Source: Pseudomonadota bacterium (GTDB lineage Bacteria > Pseudomonadota > Gammaproteobacteria > Steroidobacterales > Steroidobacteraceae). Taken from it: 64,000 bases of DNA. How positions within the stretch are numbered: the first letter of the stretch is position 1; every line of letters begins with the position of its first letter. The position numbers and the translations under genes are program-made. The notes beneath the pieces were generated by a model, which searched no databases, was not told where the DNA came from, and saw only the letters and a program-made list of their open reading frames with translations. Below are positions 8,611-16,196 of this stretch, piece after piece. The stretch lies in assembly GCA_016720075.1 (NCBI GenBank), contig JADJXW010000021.1, forward strand, positions 1-64,000. Reading direction: 5' to 3'.

Positions 8611-9806
8611 GAATTCTTCGGCGACGGGTCGTGCGCATCCAGTCGAGCGACAAGGTGACGCCCGGTTGGCCAGATTCCCGCTTTCGCCAGCAGCCAGGAC
8701 AGCGGTGTTATGCCATGCAGCACCATCACGTCGTACCCGAGCCTCTCCTCGGCAAGCCAGCGGCTCTTGTGGTCGGTCATTTCTCCCAAGAAATCATACG
8801 CATGCACGCCCTCTTCAATGCAGGATTCGATCACACAATGCCGCAATACATTGCCCGAACCCTGGAAAAACTCGGGATCAAAGCCTTCCTGCAATTGAAG
8901 GAACGCGCCCCCGTAGCAATAGCCGTATTGCACGGCCTTCAACACGCCGTTCTCGGTGATGCCGTAGAAGCGCAGCCAGCCGGCGGCCAGCGCCCGCGGC
9001 GCGAAATCGCGGTAGAAGGCGGCTTCATCGGGTTTGCGACGGAAGGTGCCCTGCATGTCCCGGGTTTGCCAGCGACGGTCGTTGAGTTCGAAAAGCGCCT
9101 CGAGGTACCGGTCGAGATCCTGCGCGGAATCGCAGCGCTCGAACCGCACACCGGGCATTCCCAGCAGTTTGCGCCGCTTGCGGCGCAGCTGCTGCCGACG
9201 ATCGGACGATAGCAAACCCTCGTACTCGGCGATGGTCTTGGGCAACTGCAGGAAACCGAAGTGCGTGCTGCGGTCGCGGACCTGCATGCCCGCGCGCCTT
9301 CCCGCCTGGAGCAGCCGCTCATGAGCGCCGTCCCACCCCCGCATGTTGGGCATCCAGGCGAAGTCCCAGTCCCGGGCGCGCTCGACCAGACCGCGGGCCA
9401 GCGCATCCAGAACGGCCTCTTCCTGTCCGGGCTCTGCGATCCAGTCGGGGTATTCGGAGCCGGTGGGCCAGTCGGCCGCCGGCCGCAGCGCGCGCACGCG
9501 CAGCACCTTCAACAGGCGGTATTCCGTTCGGTACAAAACTGCTGCACCGCACAATTTCCCGGTGCTTGCGTCGCGGACAATCCCGACCAGTGGAGTCCGA
9601 CGTGAGCCCAAGACCTTGATCCAACTGGCAATCCAGTCCCAGGTGAGAAAGATGGAGTCGGCGCGTGACCGAACCAGCAGTTCGTCCCATTCCCCCCGGA
9701 GCGAACCCCAGGCGTCCCAGGACTCCACCCACTCGAGTTTCAGGCGGTCGCTATTCACGGGGCGAACAGCCTCCCGCACCGAAGTCGCGCTGCAGCGCAC
9801 GGTCAT
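8607..9806 (-). CDS. GNAT/FemAB-like acyltransferase (BcsL/CelD type)
   Basis: The 399-residue protein fits the Acetyltransf_6 layout seen in exopolysaccharide loci. An N-terminal half contains the RADSIFLTWDWIASWIKV motif. A basic stretch (SSDRRQQLRRKRRKLLG) and a C-terminal GNAT-like half follow (AGWLRFYGITENGVLKAVQY, then VIESCIEEGVHAYDFLGE). It probably transfers an acyl or aminoacyl group to the glycan or its precursor. ATG at 9806 is preceded by AGGGAG. It is the first gene of the minus-strand polysaccharide operon, and the promoter should lie in 9807-10018. Confidence 0.82.
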   Translation of the reverse strand: MTVRCSATSVREAVRPVNSDRLKLEWVESWDAWGSLRGEWDELLVRSRADSIFLTWDWIASWIKVLGSRRTPLVGIVRDASTGKLCGAAVLYRTEYRLLKVLRVRALRPAADWPTGSEYPDWIAEPGQEEAVLDALARGLVERARDWDFAWMPNMRGWDGAHERLLQAGRRAGMQVRDRSTHFGFLQLPKTIAEYEGLLSSDRRQQLRRKRRKLLGMPGVRFERCDSAQDLDRYLEALFELNDRRWQTRDMQGTFRRKPDEAAFYRDFAPRALAAGWLRFYGITENGVLKAVQYGYCYGGAFLQLQEGFDPEFFQGSGNVLRHCVIESCIEEGVHAYDFLGEMTDHKSRWLAEERLGYDVMVLHGITPLSWLLAKAGIWPTGRHLVARLDAHDPSPKNS

Positions 9807-10018
9807 GGTCCAACTCCCTGATCCAGGTTCAGTCCGCGGAATTCACCCGCCGCGACCCGCGAGACAGGGATGAATCCTCACCCCCGAAAAACGCTGGTCA
9901 TCCTATCAGGTAGGAATTCGGAGCCGCTGGTCATGGTCCACAAACGGCGGTGCCGAAACGGGCCCTCCACCTGTTAAACATTGCGCAATCGGCGGGCCTT
10001 ATGTTTGATACTCGCCCC
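9807..10018. promoter_or_regulatory. Divergent intergenic region between the polysaccharide operon and the first Ig-like lipoprotein
   Basis: About 210 bp separate the start of the minus-strand polysaccharide operon from the plus-strand lipoprotein gene, so promoters for both should be here. I see no GEMM riboswitch and no convincing sigma-70 hexamer pair. A short palindrome ATTGCGCAAT lies just upstream of the lipoprotein gene and could be an operator. Confidence 0.4.
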
Positions 10019-10681
10019 ATGTCCAGCCGAACCCTTCCGATGATGCTTCCACTGGCGGCATGGCTGCTCGCGGGATGCAGTCCGGCCGCGGTTTCCGTGC
10101 AGCAGGCCTCGATGGCGGACCCTCCGCCGCCGCCACAGGTCAACCGCGCGCCCCTCATCAGTGGCCTTCCGGCCACGAACGCGCTGGCCGGCGCCGGCTA
10201 CCGCTTCGCGCCGACGGCTTCCGACGCGGACGGCGACACCCTGACGTTCAGCATCCTTAACAAGCCCGCCTGGGCCAGCTTCAGCACCAGCACGGGTGAG
10301 CTGTCGGGCACACCGAGGGCAACGGATGTCGGCACCACAGCCGACATCGCGATCCGAGTCACCGACGGCACGGCAACCGTTTCGCTGCCCACGTTCAGCC
10401 TCTCTGTGCTGCTATCGGGCAATGGCACTGCGCTGCTGAGCTGGACGCCGCCCACGCAGAACTCGGATGGCTCCACGCTGACCGACCTTGGCGGCTACTG
10501 GATATTCCACAGCACCGACGCTGGCTCACTGGTGCGGTTCCAGCGACTGACTGATCCCGCGGCCCGCTCCTACACGGCCACCGGACTCGCGCCCGGTCGG
10601 CATTTCTTCGCGGTGGCCGCCTATGCCACCAGCGGCGCCGAGAGCGCGCTGTCGAGCATCGGACAGAAAGACATTCCCTGA
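10019..10681 (+). CDS. Lipoprotein with one Ig-like (He_PIG-type) domain and a C-terminal Fn3-like domain
   Basis: The protein has 220 residues. A lipoprotein signal (MSSRTLPMMLPLAAWLLAGC, lipid Cys20) is followed by a short Pro-rich linker and one Ig-like repeat. The repeat runs from NRAPLISGLPATNALAGAGY through ILNKPAWASFSTSTGELSGT to the VTDGTATVSLPTF strand. The C-terminal domain starts GTALLSWTPPTQNSDGS and ends SGAESALSSIGQKDIP, and is clearly paralogous to the ends of the two Ig proteins downstream. It is probably anchored in the outer membrane. No GEMM element precedes it, unlike its paralogs. An in-frame ATG at 10001 is an alternative start. It converges with the methyltransferase gene 2 bp away. 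Confidence 0.8.
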   Translation: MSSRTLPMMLPLAAWLLAGCSPAAVSVQQASMADPPPPPQVNRAPLISGLPATNALAGAGYRFAPTASDADGDTLTFSILNKPAWASFSTSTGELSGTPRATDVGTTADIAIRVTDGTATVSLPTFSLSVLLSGNGTALLSWTPPTQNSDGSTLTDLGGYWIFHSTDAGSLVRFQRLTDPAARSYTATGLAPGRHFFAVAAYATSGAESALSSIGQKDIP

Positions 10682-10683
10682 AT

Positions 10684-11409
10684 TCAGCGACTGCGGTGCA
10701 CGAGGAAGGCCTTGCTCTGCGGCCCCTGCTGCCACCAGTCTTCGAGCTGGATGTCCGGATGCCGCGCCAGCCATTCGATGCAGGCGCGGCGCTCGCCCGC
10801 CGAGCGTGATCCGGCGAAGCGGAACCAGTCGTCGAAGATGATGATCGTCCCCTGGTCGACCAGGTCGGTGATGAACTCGAGGACTGGCACCGTCGACTCG
10901 TAGAGGTCGCAGTCGATCATCACCACGGCAGCGCGCGTCAGCTCATGCCGGCGCTTGAGTTCCGGCACCAGCGTATCTCCGAAAAGGCCCGGGACGGCAA
11001 CAACAACCTCGCGGGGAACACCCGCCGCAATGACATTGCGCTCGAATTCCTCGCGTGAGCAGCTATAGCTGCCCTGGAAATAGTCCGCGTGCTTGCGCTC
11101 CGGCGAATCCGGCAGACCTTCGAAGGAATCGAAGGCGAAATACCTGCGTGCGGGCGTGTTTGTCGCTGCGTGCTCCGCGTGCATCGAGTGCATCGACTGG
11201 CGGCGCTTGCGCGAGTGATACGCGAACGAATGAAACGCCTCGATGAAGCTGGCGCCAGCGAAAACGCCGAATTCCAGGTAGTCGCCCTGTAGTTCGTTCC
11301 AGACCACATGCGATGCAGCCGCGCGCACGCAGCCACCGGAGCCGACGAAGTTGCCGAAGCGATCCGGATCCTTCCGGCGTAAGGCGCGATACAGTCGCTG
11401 CATCAGCAT
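10684..11409 (-). CDS. TylF/MycF-like SAM-dependent methyltransferase
   Basis: From ATG 11409 the protein has 241 residues. That start follows AAAGGGA at good spacing; ATG 11487 is an alternative that adds 26 residues. The TylF-family pattern is visible: GDYLEFGVFAGASFIEAF (SAM-binding Gly-rich loop), YFAFDSFEGLPDS, AAVVMIDCDLYESTVPVLEF (metal-binding Asp) and TIIIFDDWFRFAG. Family members O-methylate sugars; next to a polysaccharide locus, glycan methylation is a reasonable guess. Its upstream side faces the riboswitch-bearing leader of the next gene. Confidence 0.82.
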   Translation of the reverse strand: MLMQRLYRALRRKDPDRFGNFVGSGGCVRAAASHVVWNELQGDYLEFGVFAGASFIEAFHSFAYHSRKRRQSMHSMHAEHAATNTPARRYFAFDSFEGLPDSPERKHADYFQGSYSCSREEFERNVIAAGVPREVVVAVPGLFGDTLVPELKRRHELTRAAVVMIDCDLYESTVPVLEFITDLVDQGTIIIFDDWFRFAGSRSAGERRACIEWLARHPDIQLEDWWQQGPQSKAFLVHRSR

Positions 11410-11549
11410 TGGCACATCCCTTTTGTCATATTGCCTCTTGCCGGCATAAATCCGGCGCTGTCTTGCGACACTAAGAGGAACGCTCATGTCGGGACGCGCA
11501 GACAGATTGTTGCGCACGACTTGCTGCGCTTCAATCGCACGGTCGAAAA

Positions 11550-11640
11550 GAATTGGCAAACCCGCTGCAAGGCGGGGACGCAAAGCCTCCGGTCTGAAGC
11601 GTAGTTGTTCTACGGCAGATAGCGGGGCTGCCGACTACCA
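11550..11640 (+). promoter_or_regulatory. Cyclic-di-GMP-I (GEMM) riboswitch aptamer
   Basis: The conserved GEMM-I core is seen in order: GGCAAACC at 11555, GGGACGCAAAGCCTCCGG at about 11574-11592, a variable hairpin CGTAG-TTGTT-CTACG, then AGATAGCGGGGCTGCC with the tetraloop-receptor-like AGCGGGG segment. It aligns closely with the well-studied Vibrio Vc2 aptamer. It sits 80 nt before the ATG of the large Ig-like lipoprotein gene on the same strand. Binding of c-di-GMP should control that gene. Confidence 0.93.
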
Positions 11641-11659
11641 CACCGGAAGTCGTCAGCCC
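11625..11659 (+). promoter_or_regulatory. Candidate expression-platform hairpin overlapping the 3' side of the aptamer
   Basis: GGGCTG (11625-11630) and CGACT (11632-11636) can pair with AGTCG (11648-11652) and CAGCCC (11654-11659), giving an 11-bp stem with one mismatch. Its 5' arm is the 3' strand of the GEMM aptamer, so hairpin and folded aptamer should exclude each other. No U-tract follows, which suggests translational control or RNA stability control, not termination. The pairing is seen in the sequence; its role is inferred. Confidence 0.5.
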
Positions 11660-11719
11660 GCTCGCCATTGAACGTAATCGCATCCGCCGGATCCGAGCGT
11701 CGAATCGGGAGAAAGCGGA

Positions 11720-13269
11720 ATGACGGTTTCAGCGTGGCGAAGCGGAATTCTCACTGCGGTCATGGGTGTTGCGCTCGCGGCCTGCGGGCCCGACGAAGCC
11801 ACATCCAGCGCCCCGCAGGCGCCGCCGTCCAACAGCCCGACGCAGACTCCGCCGAACATTGCGCCGACGATTTCCGGTTCGCCCGGCGCCAGCATCACCG
11901 CGGGCACCACGTACATTTTCCAGGCAAACGCCAGTGACGGCGATGGCGACCTGCTGACGTTCAGCGCGGCGGGCCTGCCGGCATGGGCCACGCTGAATGC
12001 GCAGACGGGTGTGCTTTCCGGCACGCCGGCGGAATCAGACGTCGGCACCACGCCCGACATCGTGATCTCGGTTTCCGACGGCGAGGCCTCCGCTTCGCTG
12101 CCCGCGTTTCACATCGCGATCAGCACTGCGGTGCCGCCGCCCCCACCGCCGCCGACGCCCCCGGCCAACCGCGCGCCGACGATCTCGGGCGCGCCGGCCG
12201 CCAGCGTCGTGGCGACAGCCGCCTATGCGTTCACGCCGACCGCCGCCGATCCGGATGGCCAGGCGCTGACTTTCTCGATCGCGAACAAGCCCGCCTGGGC
12301 CTCGTTCAGCACCACCAACGGCAGGTTGTCGGGAACACCCGCCGCCGCCGACGTGCGCACCTACAGCAACATCGTCATCACCGCTTCCGACGGATCGCTC
12401 AGCGCATCGCTGCCGGCGTTCTCGATCACCGTCAGCGCGGTGGCGAATCGCGCGCCAGTCATCTCCGGCGCGCCTGCCGCCAGCGTGACGGTTGGCTCGG
12501 CCTACCCTTCCGGCCCACGGCCTCGGACCCTGATGGCCAGACGCTGACCTATTCCATCACCAGCAAGCCCGCCTGGGCGGCTTTCAGCACCACCACCGGG
12601 CGCCTGTCGGGCACGCCTGCGGCGGCGAGCGCCGGCACGTACTCCAACATCGTCATCACGGCGAGCGACGGCGCGCTGTCGGCATCGCTGCCCGCCTTCA
12701 CGATCACGGTCAACGCCGCGGCGAACAGCGCCCCGGTGATCTCCGGCACGCCTGCCACCAGCATCGCCGCCGGCAGCGCCTACAGCTTCACGCCGTCCGC
12801 CACCGATGCCAATGGCGATACGCTCGCCTTCTCCATCACCGGCAAGCCGGCATGGGCGACGTTCAGCACCGCCACCGGCGCGCTGACGGGCACGCCAACC
12901 GCGGCGCAGGCGGGCGCCTATGGCGGCATCGTCATCAGCGTCAGCGACGGCACGGCATCGCAGTCACTGGCCAGCTTCTCGATCGCGGTGAGCGCGCCGC
13001 CGACCGGCACGGGCACCGCCACGCTGTCCTGGGCCGCGCCCACGCAGAACACCGATGGCAGCTCGTTGACGGATCTGGCCGGCTATCGCGTGTACCACGG
13101 CATGAACGCGAACTCGCTGACCGACATGGTTCAGGTGCCTGGCGCCGCCGCTGGCAGCTACACGTTCACGCAGCTCGCATCGGGCACGCACTACTTCGCG
13201 GTGTCCGCCTACACGAGCAGCGGCGCCGAGAGCTCGATGTCGGCCGTGGGATCGAAGACGATTCCCTGA
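11720..13269 (+). pseudogene. Lipoprotein with four Ig-like repeats and an Fn3-like C-terminus, single frameshift
   Basis: The gene begins at ATG 11720 after GGGAGAAAG. It encodes a lipoprotein signal (GILTAVMGVALAACGP, Cys22), a Pro-rich linker with PPPPPPP, and four Ig-like repeats of about 85-95 residues with the PAWASFSTTNGRLSGTP signature. Its C-terminal Fn3-like domain (GTATLSWAAPTQNTDGS to AVGSKTIP) matches the other paralogs. The frame breaks in repeat 3: after GSVTVGSAY-type coding, TAC is followed by CCTTCCGG where TAC-NCC-TTC-CGG is expected, a 1-nt loss at about 12506-12508. Upstream frame stops at 12547; the downstream frame is open to 13269. Intact length would be 516 residues. 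The upstream GEMM riboswitch should control it. Confidence 0.85.
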
Positions 13270-13276
13270 GATTCCG

Positions 13277-13312
13277 TCGGGCGGGGCGCCAACGTGCCCC
13301 GCCCGATTCTTT
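13277..13312 (+). terminator. Rho-independent terminator after the four-repeat Ig gene
   Basis: TCGGGCGGGGC (13277-13287) pairs perfectly with GCCCCGCCCGA (13296-13306) around an 8-nt loop, followed by TTCTTT. It lies 8 bp after the stop codon of the Ig-like gene. Confidence 0.75.
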
Positions 13313-13432
13313 GACTCCGGGCGGCGCAACCCTTTTGCGCCTGAAGGATTCCATTGTGCGCTGGGGCCGACGGGTTGTCGGAGCGGGCAATCCGCCATCA
13401 GAATCCAGTGCATCCACCATGAGTAGCAGGCC

Positions 13433-14929
13433 ATGAACAAACTGAATCCTCACCCGCATGGTTTCGCTCTGGTCCTGCTGGCGCTTGGCAGTGTTGTTGC
13501 CGATCCGGCGTCTGCGGCATCGCTGTATGCCGACAACACCCTGCCTGGCAGCTGCACTGCCTACAACGTCGCCAGCCGAAGCTGCGCGGGTGGCAGCGCG
13601 GCGGCGTACCGCACGCTGGCCACGGCACTTGCTGCGGCGCAGCCGGGCGACACGGTGCATGTGCGCGGAGGAACGTGGTCGGAGCGCCTGGTTGCCCCCA
13701 GATCCGGCACCGCAGCACAGCCCATCACGATCATCGCGCAGGCGGGCGAGACCCCGGTGCTGTCTGGCCTTGCCGACGTGGCCATCAGCCTGGCCGGAGT
13801 CAGCTACATCGTGATCGATGGCATCGGCGTCGACAATTCATTGGGCTGGGCGCGCATCGACAACTCCAGCTACAACGTGCTGCGCAACCTGAGGTTGTCG
13901 CGGGCCACGGCAGCGGGCACCACCGGGGGCGTGAAGTTCGCCAACAACTCGAGCTACAACAAGCTGCTGGACAGCACGCTCAGCGATGGCAATGACTCGC
14001 TGACCATCCAGCAGTCGGATCACAACCTGGTTGCCGGCAACACCATCACCGAGGCCCGGCACAGCATCTTCAGCGTGCCCTGCGGCAACTTCAATGTGCT
14101 TCGGAACAACACGTTCACGAACACCCAGCAGAAGATCGGCGAGATCTATGACTGCGAGGGCACGAGCGATGCCCCGGTCATGCTGGACGCCACCAAGCAC
14201 AATCTCGTCGATAACAACCGGTTCACGTACACCGCGGCATCGTCGAGAAACTACGACTACAACGGCATACAGTACGCAGGACAGCAGGGCATCGTCCGGC
14301 GCAACGCCTTCCATGACAACCAGGGCGGTGGAGTCAACTTCACGGTCTATTCCGATGAGGCGCTCTACAACTACGGCAACCGCGTCTACAACAACACGTT
14401 CTTCAACAATCGCTGCAATGGCCTCGCTGCGTCCACAGCCGGGACATCTGCCAGGTACACGAACAACCGCGTCCGCAACAACCTGCTTTACCGGAATACG
14501 GATTGCGCCGGCGGGGCCTCGCAGACCGACATCGGCAACACGGGAGCGGTGATCCTGGACAGCAACGCGGTGTTGACCACGGCGCCGCCGTTCGTCAATG
14601 AGGCCGCGCGCGACCTGCATCTGCAGCCGGGCAGCAGCTTGGTCGATACGGGCGCGTTTGCCACTACAGTGGTGACCGCCGGAAGCGGCACCGCAATGCA
14701 GGTTGCCGATGTCGGCTGGTTCTACGACGGCTTCATGATTCCCGGGGAGACTGGGGACCTGGTTCAGCTCGACGGGCAGTCGCAGACAGCTCGCATCGTC
14801 TCCATCAATTACGCGACTTCCACGCTGACGCTCGACAGGTCGCTTTCCTGGAGCACCGGACAAGGACTTCACCTTGCTTTTGGCGGCACGCGCCCGGATC
14901 CGGCGCGTTTGAAAGTGGCCTTTCGGTGA
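13433..14929 (+). CDS. Secreted right-handed parallel beta-helix protein
   Basis: The 498-residue protein has a Sec signal peptide (FALVLLALGSVVADPASAAS). A PL6/pectate-lyase-like start follows: TLATALAAAQPGDTVHVRGG, then TWSERLVAPRSGTAAQPITI. Repeating Asn-ladder rungs come next (NSSYNVLRNLRLSRA, NSSYNKLLDSTLSD, SDHNLVAGNTITEA, YNYGNRVYNNTFFNNRC). This fold is used by polysaccharide lyases, epimerases and phage-type depolymerases. Beside a polysaccharide operon it may trim, bind or remodel that glycan; catalytic residues cannot be assigned. The reading frame is intact. It has no GEMM leader. Confidence 0.85.
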   Translation: MNKLNPHPHGFALVLLALGSVVADPASAASLYADNTLPGSCTAYNVASRSCAGGSAAAYRTLATALAAAQPGDTVHVRGGTWSERLVAPRSGTAAQPITIIAQAGETPVLSGLADVAISLAGVSYIVIDGIGVDNSLGWARIDNSSYNVLRNLRLSRATAAGTTGGVKFANNSSYNKLLDSTLSDGNDSLTIQQSDHNLVAGNTITEARHSIFSVPCGNFNVLRNNTFTNTQQKIGEIYDCEGTSDAPVMLDATKHNLVDNNRFTYTAASSRNYDYNGIQYAGQQGIVRRNAFHDNQGGGVNFTVYSDEALYNYGNRVYNNTFFNNRCNGLAASTAGTSARYTNNRVRNNLLYRNTDCAGGASQTDIGNTGAVILDSNAVLTTAPPFVNEAARDLHLQPGSSLVDTGAFATTVVTAGSGTAMQVADVGWFYDGFMIPGETGDLVQLDGQSQTARIVSINYATSTLTLDRSLSWSTGQGLHLAFGGTRPDPARLKVAFR

Positions 14930-14940
14930 CCGTTCCCGTC

Positions 14941-14962
14941 GCACCTGCCAATTTCCAGGTGC
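14941..14962 (+). terminator. Weak terminator-like hairpin after the beta-helix gene
   Basis: GCACCTG (14941-14947) and CAGGTGC (14956-14962) form a 7-bp stem with an 8-nt loop 12 bp after the stop codon. There is no T-tract, so its function is uncertain. The remaining sequence up to the next riboswitch shows nothing else I can support. Confidence 0.3.
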
Positions 14963-15129
14963 AGTAGCGAGCGTCGTGCCGACGTAGGGCAGCCGCCACC
15001 GCGTCCCGCACGCCTCCGCCGAGGTTTGCGGAAACCCTGCAAGTTAAGTGTTTTTCCGATGTCGTAGCGCGGAGACGTACGACCACGCCGACACTTTGCC
15101 GCGCGCATTTCTTTGCGCGTAAATGTCTT

Positions 15130-15222
15130 CACCAAGGGCAAACCCACCGCAAGGCGGGGACGCAAATCCTCCGGTCTGGATATCCAGCAATGGTCCCCAG
15201 ATAGCGGGGATGCCATGCAACC
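15130..15222 (+). promoter_or_regulatory. Second cyclic-di-GMP-I (GEMM) riboswitch aptamer
   Basis: The core elements are GGGCAAACCC at about 15135, CACCGCAAGGCGGGGACGCAAA, TCCTCCGGTCTGG, and CAGATAGCGGGGATGCC. They have the same order and spacing as the first aptamer. One departure is GCAAATCC where GCAAAGCC is usual, which weakens one closing pair next to the ligand pocket. It lies directly before ATG 15240 of the two-repeat Ig protein. Residual affinity for c-di-GMP would need testing. Confidence 0.88.
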
Positions 15223-15239
15223 GACATGTGGAGATCGGG

Positions 15240-16196
15240 ATGAAATTCAAACGCGCGATCCTGTTCACGACCCTGACCACCCTGCTTGCCGCGGCGGCAG
15301 CACCCGCTGAAGCGGCATACCGCTGGCGAAGAACCAAGACCACCAACACGGCGCCCGTCATCAGCGGAACACCTGCCACTTCCGTGCAGGCCACGGCGGC
15401 CTATTCGTTCACGCCCACCGCCAGCGATGCGCAGAACAACACGCTGCGGTTCTACATCTCGAACAAGCCCGCGTGGGCCTCGTTCAGCAGCAGCACGGGC
15501 AGGCTCACCGGCACGCCCGCCAGCACGCAGGCGGGCACGTACTCCAACATCGCCATTCGTGTGACGGATGGCTACCTGACCGCCGCGCTGCCCTCGTTCA
15601 GCGTCACGGTAACGGCCGCCGCCACTGCAACGCCCGTGAACACAGCACCTATCATTACGGGCGCGCCGCCCACCTCGGTGACCGCGGGCAGCGCCTATGC
15701 CTTCGCACCGAAGGCCAGTGACGCCGATAACAACATGCTGGCCTTCAGCGTCTCCAACAAGCCCGCATGGGCCGTTTTCAGCACGGCATCGGGTGCTCTG
15801 ACGGGAACGCCCACGTCCACCCAGGCGGGCACGTATTCGGGAATTGCGATCTCGGTCAGCGATGGAACGGCAGCCGCCACGCTGCCATCGTTCGGCATCA
15901 CGGTGACCGCGCCGGCGCCAACCCCCGCGCCGGCGACCGGCAACGCGACGCTGTCCTGGTCGCCGCCCAGCCAGAACACCGACGGCAGCGCGCTGACCAA
16001 CCTGACGGGGTTCAAGGTTCATCACGGCACGAGCGCCGGATCGTTGAACGATGTCGTGCAGATCCAGGGCGCGGCATCCACGACCTACACGTTCAGCCAG
16101 CTTGCCTCAGGCACTCACTATTTCGCGGTTTCTGCGTACACCAGCAGCGGTGTTGAAAGTGCGCTGTCGCCAGTGGGATCCAAGATCATCCAGTAG
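15240..16196 (+). CDS. Secreted protein with two Ig-like repeats and an Fn3-like C-terminus
   Basis: The start is ATG 15240 after GGAGA. An ATG at 15123 is rejected because it would translate through the riboswitch. The 318-residue product has a Sec signal (FKRAILFTTLTTLLAAAAAP, then AEA) without a lipobox. Two Ig-like repeats follow (NTAPVISGTPATSVQATAAY and NTAPIITGAPPTSVTAGSAY), then the shared Fn3-like domain (GNATLSWSPPSQNTDGS to SGVESALSPVG). It is the soluble member of the three-protein family. Its 3' end overlaps the convergent ugd gene by 11 bp. Confidence 0.87.
   Translation: MKFKRAILFTTLTTLLAAAAAPAEAAYRWRRTKTTNTAPVISGTPATSVQATAAYSFTPTASDAQNNTLRFYISNKPAWASFSSSTGRLTGTPASTQAGTYSNIAIRVTDGYLTAALPSFSVTVTAAATATPVNTAPIITGAPPTSVTAGSAYAFAPKASDADNNMLAFSVSNKPAWAVFSTASGALTGTPTSTQAGTYSGIAISVSDGTAAATLPSFGITVTAPAPTPAPATGNATLSWSPPSQNTDGSALTNLTGFKVHHGTSAGSLNDVVQIQGAASTTYTFSQLASGTHYFAVSAYTSSGVESALSPVGSKIIQ

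Noticed and set aside
10900..11583. Methyltransferase start at 11583
   Set aside because: It would run antisense through the riboswitch leader and adds an arginine-rich non-conserved segment; ATG 11409 has a good ribosome-binding site.
11800..13000. Repeat array as CRISPR or other DNA repeat
   Set aside because: The repeats are protein-level Ig-like domains of about 270 bp with diverged DNA, not short direct repeats with spacers.
15123..15239. Upstream ATG at 15123 for the two-repeat Ig protein
   Set aside because: It would translate through the GEMM aptamer. ATG 15240 has a GGAGA site and starts a proper signal peptide.
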